The translations under genes and the position numbers were made by a program. This document shows positions 13,658 to 20,951 of a DNA stretch of 21,097 nucleotides, in pieces. Position 1 is the stretch's first letter. The number at the start of each line of letters is the position of its first letter. Location: contig CAJURF010000067.1 in assembly GCA_910588825.1 (NCBI GenBank), positions 1-21,097 on the forward strand. The letters run 5' to 3'. Source of the DNA: an uncultured Lachnospiraceae bacterium (lineage in GTDB: Bacteria > Bacillota > Clostridia > Lachnospirales > Lachnospiraceae). Under the pieces are notes generated by a model. It made no database searches. It worked only from the letters and a program-made list of their open reading frames with translations, and was not told the origin of the DNA.

Positions 13658-15783
13658 TAAAAGATGGAATGATTGTAGGGGAACGGTATGAGATCGTCAG
13701 CAAAGTGGGAACAGGCGGCATGGCGGACGTCTATAAGACGAAAGACCATAAGCTGAACCGTTTTGTAGCGATGAAGGTCCTGAAGCAGGAATTTCGGGAG
13801 GATACAAATTTTATCAAGAAATTCAAAACGGAAGCTCAATCCGCTGCGGGCCTGACTCATCCCAATGTTGTAAATGTATTTGACGTAGGAGAAGACCAGG
13901 GGATTCATTATATCGTCATGGAGCTGGTAGAGGGAATCACCCTGAAAGAGTACATTTCCAAAAAAGGAAAGCTGAGTGTCAAGGAAGCTACCAGTATTGC
14001 CATCCAGGTTTCCATGGGTCTGGAAGCAGCTCATAACCATGGGATTGTACACAGAGATGTAAAGCCGCAGAATATTATTATTTCCACAGACGGGAAAGTG
14101 AAGGTGACGGATTTCGGCATAGCCAGAGCGGCATCTTCCAATACCATCAGTTCCAATGTGATGGGGTCTGTCCATTACAGTTCCCCGGAACAGGTGCGGG
14201 GAGGCTACAGTGACGAGAAGAGCGACATTTATTCTCTGGGAATTACCATGTATGAGATGGTGACAGGGGTGGTGCCCTTTGACGGAGATACAACTGTTTC
14301 CATTGCCATTAAGCATCTCCAGGAGGAGATGGAGCCGCCCAGTGATTATACGCCGGATCTGCCCTTCAGCCTGGAACAGATTATATTCAAGTGTACACAG
14401 AAAAGTGTGGACAGACGATATCCCAATATGGAGGAAGTGATTGCGGATCTGAAGCATTCCCTGATTGACCCCCAGGGGGATTTTGTCAAACTGGCGCCTC
14501 TGAATACAGATGGGAAGACTATGGTATTTCAGGGAGAGGACCTGGATAAAATAAAGAAAAACAATGCGGTGAAAGAGATTCCCCCTCTGGCGGCAGAGGA
14601 GGATTATTACGATTCTTCAGACGATTACGAGGAAGATGATTATGAAACCGACGATGAGGAAGACAGTGGAGGCGGGCTGAACCGGGGGCTTGAAAAGGCC
14701 ATAACCATTGGGGGCTTTATTGTAGGGGCTCTGATTATCTGTGTGCTGATTGTGCTCATCGGCAATGCAGCCGGTTTGTTCAGCTTCGGCCCTGGTATCG
14801 GCGGTTCAAAAGATAAGCAGGCAGAAGAGACACAAGCCCCGGAAGAAGAAATGGTGGAGGTGCCGGATCTGGTTGGTAAGACAGAGGAAGAAGCCACGAA
14901 GATTGTAAAAGAACTCTATCTTGGTCTCCAGTACACAGAGGAAGAAAGTTCGGATGAATATGAAAAAGGAATGATTTCTTCTCAGGAAATCGAGCCGGGA
15001 ACCCAGGTTCAGAAGTATACCACCATCAAGTATAAGCTCAGCAGCGGTGCAGCCATGCTGACTGTGCCGGATTTAGTGGGCCAGCCACAGGAGACGGCTG
15101 AGCAGACACTGCGGGATATGGGATTTACAGTGAGCCTGACCAAGTCCTTCAGTTATGACCATGAGATGGGAATTGTTATGGGCATGACTCCGGCTGCCGG
15201 GTCACAGAGTGCTTCCGGTGAGACGGTAACTCTGGAAGTCAGCATGGGAAATGAATATGAAAACGCTATGGTGCCCAATGTGATCGGCATGGAAGAGACG
15301 GCGGCAAAGGCAGCTCTTGCGGCATTTAATGTAATTGTGGAATCTTCCTCCAGTGATACTGTTACAAAAGGACAGGTTATGTCCCAGAGTATTGCAGAGG
15401 GAGTCTATGCGGAGAAAGGTTCCAGTATTACCATAACCATCAGTACCGGACCTGAGGGGGCTGAGGAGACACCAGGGGAAGAAGAAGGGGAGGAGACACC
15501 GGTGCAGAGTGCAGATGCGTCCGGCACCTGGAAGTGTTCCCAGACTCTGGATACTCCGCCCACGTACACAGGGGGAGTGGTAAAGATGGAACTGGTGCAG
15601 ACTGTGGATAACTCTCCGTCTGTGGAGACGATTATGGAAGGCAAGAAAGTAGATTTCCCTTATCAGCTGGATATTACAGGTGAGCCGGGCCTCAGTGAGG
15701 GAACTTTGTATCTGTATGAGCTGACAGGAAGCGACTATGTGGAATTGGGCCATTATACCATTTCCTTCCAGAAGGTAGATTGA
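13654..15783 (+). CDS. prkC: PASTA-domain transmembrane Ser/Thr protein kinase (PrkC/Stk type)
   Basis: A membrane kinase that senses peptidoglycan or lipid II through extracellular PASTA domains and controls wall synthesis, growth and, in Bacillus, spore germination. It has 709 residues. Kinase domain: Gly loop GTGGMADV (19-26), catalytic K41, HRDVKPQN (133-140), DFG (153-155) and SPEQ. A strongly acidic tract (about 310-340, many D/E/Y/S) precedes one membrane segment (about 351-374). Three PASTA repeats follow (about 401-467, 468-538, 539-602), each starting VPDLVG or VPNVIG. An acidic linker and a roughly 85-residue C-terminal domain with WKCSQ complete the protein. It starts in an ATGA overlap with the phosphatase and overlaps rsgA by one base. 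Confidence 0.96.
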   Translation: MIKDGMIVGERYEIVSKVGTGGMADVYKTKDHKLNRFVAMKVLKQEFREDTNFIKKFKTEAQSAAGLTHPNVVNVFDVGEDQGIHYIVMELVEGITLKEYISKKGKLSVKEATSIAIQVSMGLEAAHNHGIVHRDVKPQNIIISTDGKVKVTDFGIARAASSNTISSNVMGSVHYSSPEQVRGGYSDEKSDIYSLGITMYEMVTGVVPFDGDTTVSIAIKHLQEEMEPPSDYTPDLPFSLEQIIFKCTQKSVDRRYPNMEEVIADLKHSLIDPQGDFVKLAPLNTDGKTMVFQGEDLDKIKKNNAVKEIPPLAAEEDYYDSSDDYEEDDYETDDEEDSGGGLNRGLEKAITIGGFIVGALIICVLIVLIGNAAGLFSFGPGIGGSKDKQAEETQAPEEEMVEVPDLVGKTEEEATKIVKELYLGLQYTEEESSDEYEKGMISSQEIEPGTQVQKYTTIKYKLSSGAAMLTVPDLVGQPQETAEQTLRDMGFTVSLTKSFSYDHEMGIVMGMTPAAGSQSASGETVTLEVSMGNEYENAMVPNVIGMEETAAKAALAAFNVIVESSSSDTVTKGQVMSQSIAEGVYAEKGSSITITISTGPEGAEETPGEEEGEETPVQSADASGTWKCSQTLDTPPTYTGGVVKMELVQTVDNSPSVETIMEGKKVDFPYQLDITGEPGLSEGTLYLYELTGSDYVELGHYTISFQKVD

Positions 15784-16661
15784 TGCAGGGAAGAATTATT
15801 AAGGGCGTTGGTGGATTTTACTATGTGGATATTCCCGAAAAGGGTCTGTATGCGTGCAGAGCCAGGGGGATTTTCCGGAAAGAAAACAAAAAGCCTCTGG
15901 TGGGGGATGTGGTTCGTATCCGCATTCTGGATGAGAAAGACAAAGAAGGCAGTCTGGAGGAGATTCTTCCCCGGAAAAATCAACTGGTGCGCCCTGCAGT
16001 GGCAAATGTGGACCAGGTGGCTTTGATTTTTGCGGTAAATCAGCCAAAGCCCAATTACAGACTTTTGGACCGCTTTTTGGTTATGGCGGAGAGGGCTGGG
16101 ATTCCCGCCTGCCTGTGTTTTAATAAAAAAGACCTGGCAGAGCCAAAAGACCTGGAGTCTTTGCGGGAAATTTACCGGGCCTGCGGCTGCCCTTTGGTTT
16201 TTACCAGTGTCCAGACTGGTGAGGGGGTAAAGCAGCTGGATGAGCTGCTGGAGGGAAAAATTACAGCTGTGGCAGGAGTTTCCGGTGTGGGGAAGTCCTC
16301 GCTGGCCAATCTGCTGCAGCAGGAAGTACAGATGGAAACGGGAACAGTAAGTGAAAAACTCCGGAGGGGAAGACATACCACCCGGCACTGCCAGCTGCTT
16401 CCCCTTAGGGAAGGAACATATTTAGCGGATACACCGGGGTTTGGCTCCCTGTATCTGGACACAATGGAAAAGGAAGAATTGAAACAGTATTTCCCGGAAT
16501 TTGAACCGTATGAGGGTGCGTGCAGGTTTCAGGGATGCGTCCATATGACAGAACCGGGCTGTGCAGTGCTCCATGCTCTGAAGGAGGGCAGAATCAGTCC
16601 TTCCCGGTATGAGAGCTATTCGGATTTATTTCAGGAAATAAAGGATAAAAGGAGATATTGA
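15783..16661 (+). CDS. rsgA: small ribosomal subunit biogenesis GTPase RsgA
   Basis: A circularly permuted GTPase that helps late 30S subunit maturation. It has 292 residues: N-terminal OB fold, then motifs in permuted order, NKKD (114-117), GVSGVGKSS (165-173) and DTPGF (216-220), then the zinc site C247, C252, H254, C260. The ATG at 15783 shares its A with the kinase TGA stop (TGATG); a TTG at 15780 is the alternative. AGAAGGTAG just upstream can serve as ribosome site. The kinase-rsgA-rpe-thiN order is common in Firmicutes, and RsgA homologues are reported targets of PASTA kinases. Confidence 0.96.
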   Translation: MQGRIIKGVGGFYYVDIPEKGLYACRARGIFRKENKKPLVGDVVRIRILDEKDKEGSLEEILPRKNQLVRPAVANVDQVALIFAVNQPKPNYRLLDRFLVMAERAGIPACLCFNKKDLAEPKDLESLREIYRACGCPLVFTSVQTGEGVKQLDELLEGKITAVAGVSGVGKSSLANLLQQEVQMETGTVSEKLRRGRHTTRHCQLLPLREGTYLADTPGFGSLYLDTMEKEELKQYFPEFEPYEGACRFQGCVHMTEPGCAVLHALKEGRISPSRYESYSDLFQEIKDKRRY

Positions 16662-16665
16662 AAAC

Positions 16666-17337
16666 ATGGAATATCAGTTATACCCGTCTATGTTATCTGC
16701 GGATTTTAACCGTTTGGGACAACAGCTTCAGACGCTGGAACAGCAGGGAATCAAATGGCTCCATATTGATGTGATGGACGGAGACTTTGTGCCCAGCATA
16801 TCTTTTGGAATGCCGGTGATTAAGTCTATCCGCCAGGAGAGTAACATGCTTTTTGATGTGCATTTGATGATTACAGAACCAGAGCGCTATGTTCAGGACT
16901 TTGTAGCATGCGGGGCAGATTCCATTACTGTTCACGCGGAAGCCTGTGAAGATCTGGAACGGACAGTAGCCCGCATCCGGGATGCAGGGGTAAAAGTGGG
17001 GGTTGCGGTAAAACCGGCCACTTCCGTGACAGATATCAGCTATATTCTCAAAGATATTGATATGCTGTTGATTATGACTGTACAGCCGGGATTCGGCGGA
17101 CAAAAATATATAGAAGATTCTACAGAAAAAATCTGTCAGGCACGGCAGATGCTGAAAGATGAAAAAATTGAGCTTCCTATTCAGGTTGATGGAGGAATTA
17201 ACCGTGAGACACTTCCCCTTGTTCTGGAGGCAGGAGCCAGCCAGATCGTGGCGGGTTCCTGTGTATTCAGCGGGGATCTTGCCGGGAATGCGGGGGAAAT
17301 CCGCAGATTGATCAGCCAATATGCGGAAAGAGCATAA
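16666..17337 (+). CDS. rpe: ribulose-phosphate 3-epimerase
   Basis: It interconverts ribulose 5-phosphate and xylulose 5-phosphate in the pentose phosphate pathway. It has 223 residues and a TIM barrel. Marks: PSMLSADF, HIDVMDGDFVP (H33, D35), VHLMI, VQPGFGGQKY and QVDGGIN (D175), which give the metal and acid/base residues. AAAGGAG about 12 nt upstream supports the ATG. It sits in the common rsgA-rpe-thiN order, 4 nt after rsgA and 6 nt before thiN. Confidence 0.96.
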   Translation: MEYQLYPSMLSADFNRLGQQLQTLEQQGIKWLHIDVMDGDFVPSISFGMPVIKSIRQESNMLFDVHLMITEPERYVQDFVACGADSITVHAEACEDLERTVARIRDAGVKVGVAVKPATSVTDISYILKDIDMLLIMTVQPGFGGQKYIEDSTEKICQARQMLKDEKIELPIQVDGGINRETLPLVLEAGASQIVAGSCVFSGDLAGNAGEIRRLISQYAERA

Positions 17338-17343
17338 AAGCGT

Positions 17344-17997
17344 ATGCGTGTGGGATTGATCAGCGGGGGCAATATCCAGAGTGATTTTGCCCTTTCGTTT
17401 TTGGAGGAGCAGAAATACGACAGGATTATAGCGGCAGACAGGGGGCTTCACTTTTGTTATAAACATGGGATTGTGCCCCAGGCGGTGGTGGGGGATTTTG
17501 ACAGTATGCCTCAGGGGATTTTAGAGGAATACGAAGGACGTCCGGGAACGGTGGTGCACAGGCTTAGTCCCAGGAAAGACGATTCCGATACCCAGTCGGC
17601 GTTTCACATAGCGGTGGAGATGGGAGCATCTGAGATTGGAATCCTGGGAGGAACAGGTGGCCGCCTGGACCATACGCTGGCCAATGTGGAGCTTTTGGCC
17701 TGCGGGCTGTCTGCGGGGGTCCACAGTTATATGGCAGATGCCTGGAATTATATATGGGCTTCCCAGCGTCCGGTAAGGCTGCGGCGAAGTATACAGAAAG
17801 GAAAATACGTCTCTCTTTTTGCGCTGGGGGGCCCGGTGGAGGGGCTGACATTAAAAGGATTTTCTTATCCACTGGATCATTACTGCCTTACCAGCAGGGA
17901 CTGTGGACTCACGGTCAGCAATGAGATTGTGGAGGATGAGGCAGTGATTACATTTACCAAAGGATGTCTTCTGTTGATTATGTCGAGAGATTGTTGA
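17344..17997 (+). CDS. thiN: thiamine pyrophosphokinase
   Basis: It converts thiamine to thiamine diphosphate using ATP. It has 217 residues. Marks: AADRGLHFCYKHGIVPQ, VVGDFDSM, RKDDSDTQSA and GGTGGRLDHTLAN, the conserved substrate and Mg-binding motifs of the ThiN/TPK fold. The ribosome site before ATG 17344 is weak (GGAAAGAG, within the end of rpe), so it probably depends on rpe translation. No thiamine riboswitch is visible ahead of it. Confidence 0.93.
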   Translation: MRVGLISGGNIQSDFALSFLEEQKYDRIIAADRGLHFCYKHGIVPQAVVGDFDSMPQGILEEYEGRPGTVVHRLSPRKDDSDTQSAFHIAVEMGASEIGILGGTGGRLDHTLANVELLACGLSAGVHSYMADAWNYIWASQRPVRLRRSIQKGKYVSLFALGGPVEGLTLKGFSYPLDHYCLTSRDCGLTVSNEIVEDEAVITFTKGCLLLIMSRDC

Positions 17998-18028
17998 GTA
18001 TCGTGTGTGGGAAAGGAGCGGGAACGGT

Positions 18029-18175
18029 ATGAATATGACTGAGATTGCAAGAATGCTTTTGGGGTTGAGAGCCGCAGGCTGGAGCGAAAAAGAAATCAAT
18101 GATTTCATGCTTTATATTGAGACAGGCGAGGAGCAGTATAAACCGAAACCGCGGGAGGAGAGAAATGACCAATAA
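18029..18175 (+). CDS. small protein of unknown function (48 aa)
   Basis: A short ORF, MNMTEIARMLLGLRAAGW onward, ending KPREERNDQ. AAGGAG (18013-18018) lies 10 nt before the ATG. It is predicted mostly helical, with TEIARMLLGLRAAGWSEKE resembling a short helix-turn-helix. Its 3' end overlaps the next small ORF by 11 nt in another frame, and that gene's ribosome site GGGAGGAG lies within it. I do not recognise a named family; a two-gene regulator or antitoxin-like unit is possible, but no toxin is visible here. Confidence 0.65.
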   Translation: MNMTEIARMLLGLRAAGWSEKEINDFMLYIETGEEQYKPKPREERNDQ

Positions 18176-18329
18176 AGAGAGAATTATAGAACTTCTGGAC
18201 AGTGTGCCGGATTATAAGATGGGGTATGTTCTGGCATATGTGCAGGGAATTACGGCAGATGAAGAGTCGGATGATATTTTCTGGCAGAGAATGCTGGAGA
18301 AATGTGAAGATGAGCTGGACACTCCTTGA
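18165..18329 (+). CDS. small acidic protein of unknown function (54 aa)
   Basis: MTNKERIIELLDSVPDYKMG onward, ending CEDELDTP. GGGAGGAG (18153-18160) is well placed before the ATG at 18165; a longer in-frame start at 18099 has none. The form, a helix then a VPDYKMGYVLAYVQG core and an acidic tail, resembles small hypothetical proteins seen in Lachnospiraceae, some of antitoxin-like shape. This is recall, not a search. It overlaps the preceding ORF, so the two are probably translated together. Confidence 0.65.
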   Translation: MTNKERIIELLDSVPDYKMGYVLAYVQGITADEESDDIFWQRMLEKCEDELDTP

Positions 18330-18387
18330 TCTGCGTTAAAAATTTGTTGGATTGTCTGATAATGCTTTACAAGAGAGGAGTATAGAA

Positions 18388-19485
18388 ATGAAACTAGGAA
18401 TTGTAGGCCTCCCCAATGTGGGGAAAAGCACTCTGTTTAATTCGCTGACACAGGCGGAAGCAGAGTCTGCCAATTATCCGTTCTGCACCATTGACCCCAA
18501 TGTGGGGATTGTGCCCGTGCCGGATGAGAGATTGAAACTGCTGGGAGATTTTTATCAATCTAAGAAGGTGACTCCGGCAGTGATTGAGTTTGTGGATATT
18601 GCAGGTCTGGTGAAAGGGGCTTCCCAGGGTGAAGGACTGGGAAATCAGTTTCTGGCAAATATCCGTGAGGTGGATGCCATTGTCCATGTGGTCCGCTGTT
18701 TCGATGATGATAATATTGTTCATGTGGACGGTTCCATCAATCCTCTCCGTGATATCGAGACGATTAATCTGGAGCTGGCATTTTCCGATTTGGAGATTTT
18801 GGAGCGGAGAATTGCAAAGACCATCAAACTGGCCCGCAACGATAAAAAAGCAGCCGGGGAGCTGAAATTTCAAGAGAAGATAAAGGCCCATTTGGAAAAT
18901 GACCAGCTGGCCATTACGTTTTCACCGGAAAATGAAGATGAAGAAAAGTGGCTGGCCGAGTATAATCTGCTCACAGGCAAGCCGGTGATCTATGCGGCGA
19001 ATGTGGCGGAAGATGACCTGGCAGATGACGGCGGGGGGAATGCCCATGTACAGAAAGTCAAAGAGTACGCTGGAAAACAAGGCAGTGAAGTGTTTGTCAT
19101 CTGCGCACAGATTGAGCAGGAGATTGCCCAGCTGGATCAGGAGGAAAGAGAAATTTTTTTGGAAGATCTGGGATTGAAGGAGTCCGGATTGGAGAAACTG
19201 ATTAAAGCCAGCTACCGCCTGCTGGGGCTGCACAGCTTTCTCACCTCAGGGGAGGATGAGACCAGAGCCTGGACAGTGAAACTGGGGACAAAGGCACCTC
19301 AGGCGGCAGGAAAGATCCACACAGACTTTGAGCGGGGATTTATCAAAGCGGAGGTGGTGAATTACAGGGATTTGCTGGACTGCGGTTCGTATGCGGGGGC
19401 CCGGGAAAAGGGCCTGGTCCGTATGGAAGGCAAAGAGTACGTGGTAAAAGACGGCGATGTGATTTTATTCCGGTTTAATGTTTAG
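18388..19485 (+). CDS. ychF: redox-regulated ribosome-associated ATPase of the Obg family
   Basis: A TRAFAC-class NTPase (YchF/OLA1) that prefers ATP and binds ribosomes. It has 365 residues, the standard length. Marks: GLPNVGKST P-loop, NYPFCTIDPNVG, DIAGLVKGASQGEGLGN, and the G4 position reads NVAEDD rather than NKxD, as usual in this ATP-preferring group. A C-terminal TGS domain begins near TVKLGTKAPQAAG. The ATG at 18388 follows AGAGGAG; the in-frame start at 18352 is unsupported. The 58-nt gap upstream contains GATAAT (18358-18363) and TTAAAA (18336-18341), a weak promoter possibility. It ends 8 nt before lgt. Confidence 0.96.
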   Translation: MKLGIVGLPNVGKSTLFNSLTQAEAESANYPFCTIDPNVGIVPVPDERLKLLGDFYQSKKVTPAVIEFVDIAGLVKGASQGEGLGNQFLANIREVDAIVHVVRCFDDDNIVHVDGSINPLRDIETINLELAFSDLEILERRIAKTIKLARNDKKAAGELKFQEKIKAHLENDQLAITFSPENEDEEKWLAEYNLLTGKPVIYAANVAEDDLADDGGGNAHVQKVKEYAGKQGSEVFVICAQIEQEIAQLDQEEREIFLEDLGLKESGLEKLIKASYRLLGLHSFLTSGEDETRAWTVKLGTKAPQAAGKIHTDFERGFIKAEVVNYRDLLDCGSYAGAREKGLVRMEGKEYVVKDGDVILFRFNV

Positions 19486-19493
19486 GTGATCAG

Positions 19494-20444
19494 ATGAACA
19501 TGTCAATTAATTTTCCGCACCTGGGGATTTATCTGGAACATGTGGGGAAGACCATTGAAGTTTTCGGTATTGATATTGCGTATTATGGGATCGTGATAGC
19601 GGTTTCTATGATAGCGGGAGTCAGCCTGATTCTGGCAGAGGCAAAAAGGACTGGGCAGGATCAGGATTTCTATCTGAATATGCTGATGCTGTCCATTGTT
19701 GTGGGGATTGTGGGGGCCAGAGCTTATTATGTGGCGTTCTCATGGGATTACTACAAGGATAATCTGTGGGAAATCTTCAATACCCGCGGCGGCGGCATGG
19801 CCATTTACGGAGGAATTCTGTTCGGTGTGACAGCAGCATGTATCTATACAGTAAAAAAGAAAGCTCATCTGGGTAAAATGGTGGACACTGCATGTCTCGG
19901 TCTGGTACTGGGGCAGATTCTGGGAAGGTGGGGAAATTTTTTTAACCGGGAAGCTTTTGGCGGTTATACGGATAATCTGCTGGCCATGCAGCTTCCGGTA
20001 GATGCAGTGCGCAGCGGTGAAATTACTTCCCAGATGGAAGCTCACATCCAGTATGTACAGGGGGCGGCTTATATTCAGGTGCACCCGGCATTTCTCTATG
20101 AGAGTATGTGGAACATACTGGTGCTGGTATTTTTACTGTGGTATAGACACAGGAAACGGTTTCAGGGGGAAGTGTTTCTGATGTACCTGGCTGGGTATGG
20201 TCTGGGACGCGGGTGGATTGAAGGGCTGCGTACCGATCAGCTGAAAATTGCTCTGGGGGGAGAAGGGCTTCCGGTATCGCAATTGCTCTCCATAGGGCTG
20301 GCTGCAGCGGGAATTGGTGCGGTATTGTCCGTGCGGTATTGTTTGAAACACAAGAGAGATTACACAGGAAAAAAGGGGTGTCACAGTGAATCAGATGACA
20401 ATAGAGAAAAAGGAGACAGTGGAGACTCTGCGTCAGGAAATTGA
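19494..20444 (+). CDS. lgt: prolipoprotein diacylglyceryl transferase
   Basis: A membrane enzyme that moves diacylglycerol from phosphatidylglycerol to the lipobox Cys of prolipoproteins. It has 316 residues; many relatives have about 260-290. Several membrane segments; the family signature is GRWGNFFNREAFG (144-156), then HPAFLYES and YGLGRGWIEGLRTDQ, all expected. After the last membrane segment there is a polar tail of about 35 residues rich in K, D, S and G, and its final 59 nt overlap the Spo0E-like gene in another frame. The start is ATG 19494 with AGGTGAT ahead; ATG 19500 is possible. Confidence 0.95.
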   Translation: MNMSINFPHLGIYLEHVGKTIEVFGIDIAYYGIVIAVSMIAGVSLILAEAKRTGQDQDFYLNMLMLSIVVGIVGARAYYVAFSWDYYKDNLWEIFNTRGGGMAIYGGILFGVTAACIYTVKKKAHLGKMVDTACLGLVLGQILGRWGNFFNREAFGGYTDNLLAMQLPVDAVRSGEITSQMEAHIQYVQGAAYIQVHPAFLYESMWNILVLVFLLWYRHRKRFQGEVFLMYLAGYGLGRGWIEGLRTDQLKIALGGEGLPVSQLLSIGLAAAGIGAVLSVRYCLKHKRDYTGKKGCHSESDDNREKGDSGDSASGN

Positions 20445-20568
20445 GGAAAAGAGGAGACTGCTGGATCAAAGTATACAGGGGAGAGAAGATTTGTTAAAAC
20501 ACAGCCAGCTCAGCAGGGAGCTGGACTACTTGATCGAAAGATATATGGTTATTATTCACAGAATGTAA
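20386..20568 (+). CDS. Spo0E-like sporulation regulatory protein (aspartyl-phosphate phosphatase)
   Basis: A 60-residue helical-hairpin protein. SRELDYLIERYM fits the Spo0E family core (S-x-x-L-D-x-x-I), where the family removes phosphate from Spo0A and so holds back sporulation. The start is GTG 20386 with AAGGGG 7 nt upstream; an ATG at 20395 is the alternative. It begins inside lgt, sharing 59 nt in a different frame, so it is probably translated from the lgt transcript. A terminator follows 10 nt after the stop. The family call rests on the motif and length only. Confidence 0.75.
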   Translation: MNQMTIEKKETVETLRQEIEEKRRLLDQSIQGREDLLKHSQLSRELDYLIERYMVIIHRM

Positions 20569-20578
20569 TATTAGGATC

Positions 20579-20610
20579 AAAGGGACTGCCAAGTGGGTGG
20601 TTCCTTTTTT
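20579..20610 (+). terminator. Rho-independent terminator after the ychF-lgt-spo0E unit
   Basis: AAAGGGACTGCC (20579-20590), loop AAGTG, GGTGGTTCCTTT then a T run to 20610. The 12-bp stem includes three G-U pairs. It closes the transcript before the AT-rich gap. Confidence 0.85.
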
Positions 20611-20801
20611 GCTGTATAGGAATCTTCGCCTTCTGTTTTCAGAAGGATGAAAAATCTTTTGATTGGTTTTTTGAAGATAAAATACCATATATAGAAATAA
20701 TAACAAAACAAATGCATATATATGGTATGGTTCGCCAAAATATGACAAAGATATACAGAATTTTTTCCGAATTTTTTGGCGTACAACTCTGTTTTTTCCA
20801 C
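20611..20801. repeat. AT-rich intergenic region with two inverted repeats
   Basis: No gene is supported in the roughly 340 nt between the terminator and mraZ. It holds a small hairpin CCTTCTG/CAGAAGG (20629-20646), a perfect 12-bp inverted repeat ATACCATATATA (20682-20693) / TATATATGGTAT (20717-20728) around a 23-nt loop, and a wider 8-bp pair CGCCAAAA (20733-20740) / TTTTGGCG (20774-20781) that encloses two copies of GAATTTTTT. The function is unknown. Confidence 0.6.
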
Positions 20802-20830
20802 TTGTACTTTTTGCGATTTTGTTATAGAAT
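20802..20830 (+). promoter_or_regulatory. candidate mraZ (dcw cluster) promoter
   Basis: TAGAAT (20825-20830, 5 of 6 to TATAAT) lies 17 nt after a weak TTGTAC (20802-20807). Transcription would start just before the GTGG repeat array, which fits autorepression by MraZ. Other spacings in this AT-rich stretch are possible. Confidence 0.4.
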
Positions 20831-20838
20831 AGACATAT

Positions 20839-20885
20839 AAGTGGTAGAAAGTGGAGGATGGTGGTGGCAAATGGAGTGATAGTGG
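20839..20885 (+). promoter_or_regulatory. MraZ-box array: GTGG repeats every 10 nt
   Basis: GTGG or ATGG begins at 20841, 20851, 20861 and 20871, exactly 10 nt apart, with another GTGG at 20882. The first two read AAGTGG. MraZ is known to bind tandem short G-rich boxes with a 10-nt period (TGGG-type in E. coli, AAAGTG-type in mycoplasmas) ahead of its own gene. The place, just after the candidate -10 and before mraZ, fits autoregulation. Confidence 0.6.
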
Positions 20886-20951
20886 TGAACCATGCCGCCT
20901 GCGGAAGCATTTGGGGAGAATAAATGATTTCCGTGAAGAAGGTGACTATAT

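Noticed and set aside
13288..14457. 389-codon open frame on the minus strand across the phosphatase and kinase genes
   Set aside because: It lies antisense to two well-identified genes, is rich in His, Ser and Cys as expected for a shadow frame, and has no ribosome site or family motif.
16693..17466. 257-codon minus-strand open frame across rpe and thiN
   Set aside because: Shadow frame crossing two genes with clear motifs on the + strand.
4606..20568. A defence system, CRISPR array, prophage or tRNA/rRNA genes in the housekeeping run
   Set aside because: Every large ORF there matches a known housekeeping family, and I saw no spaced repeats, integrase or tRNA-like cloverleaf.
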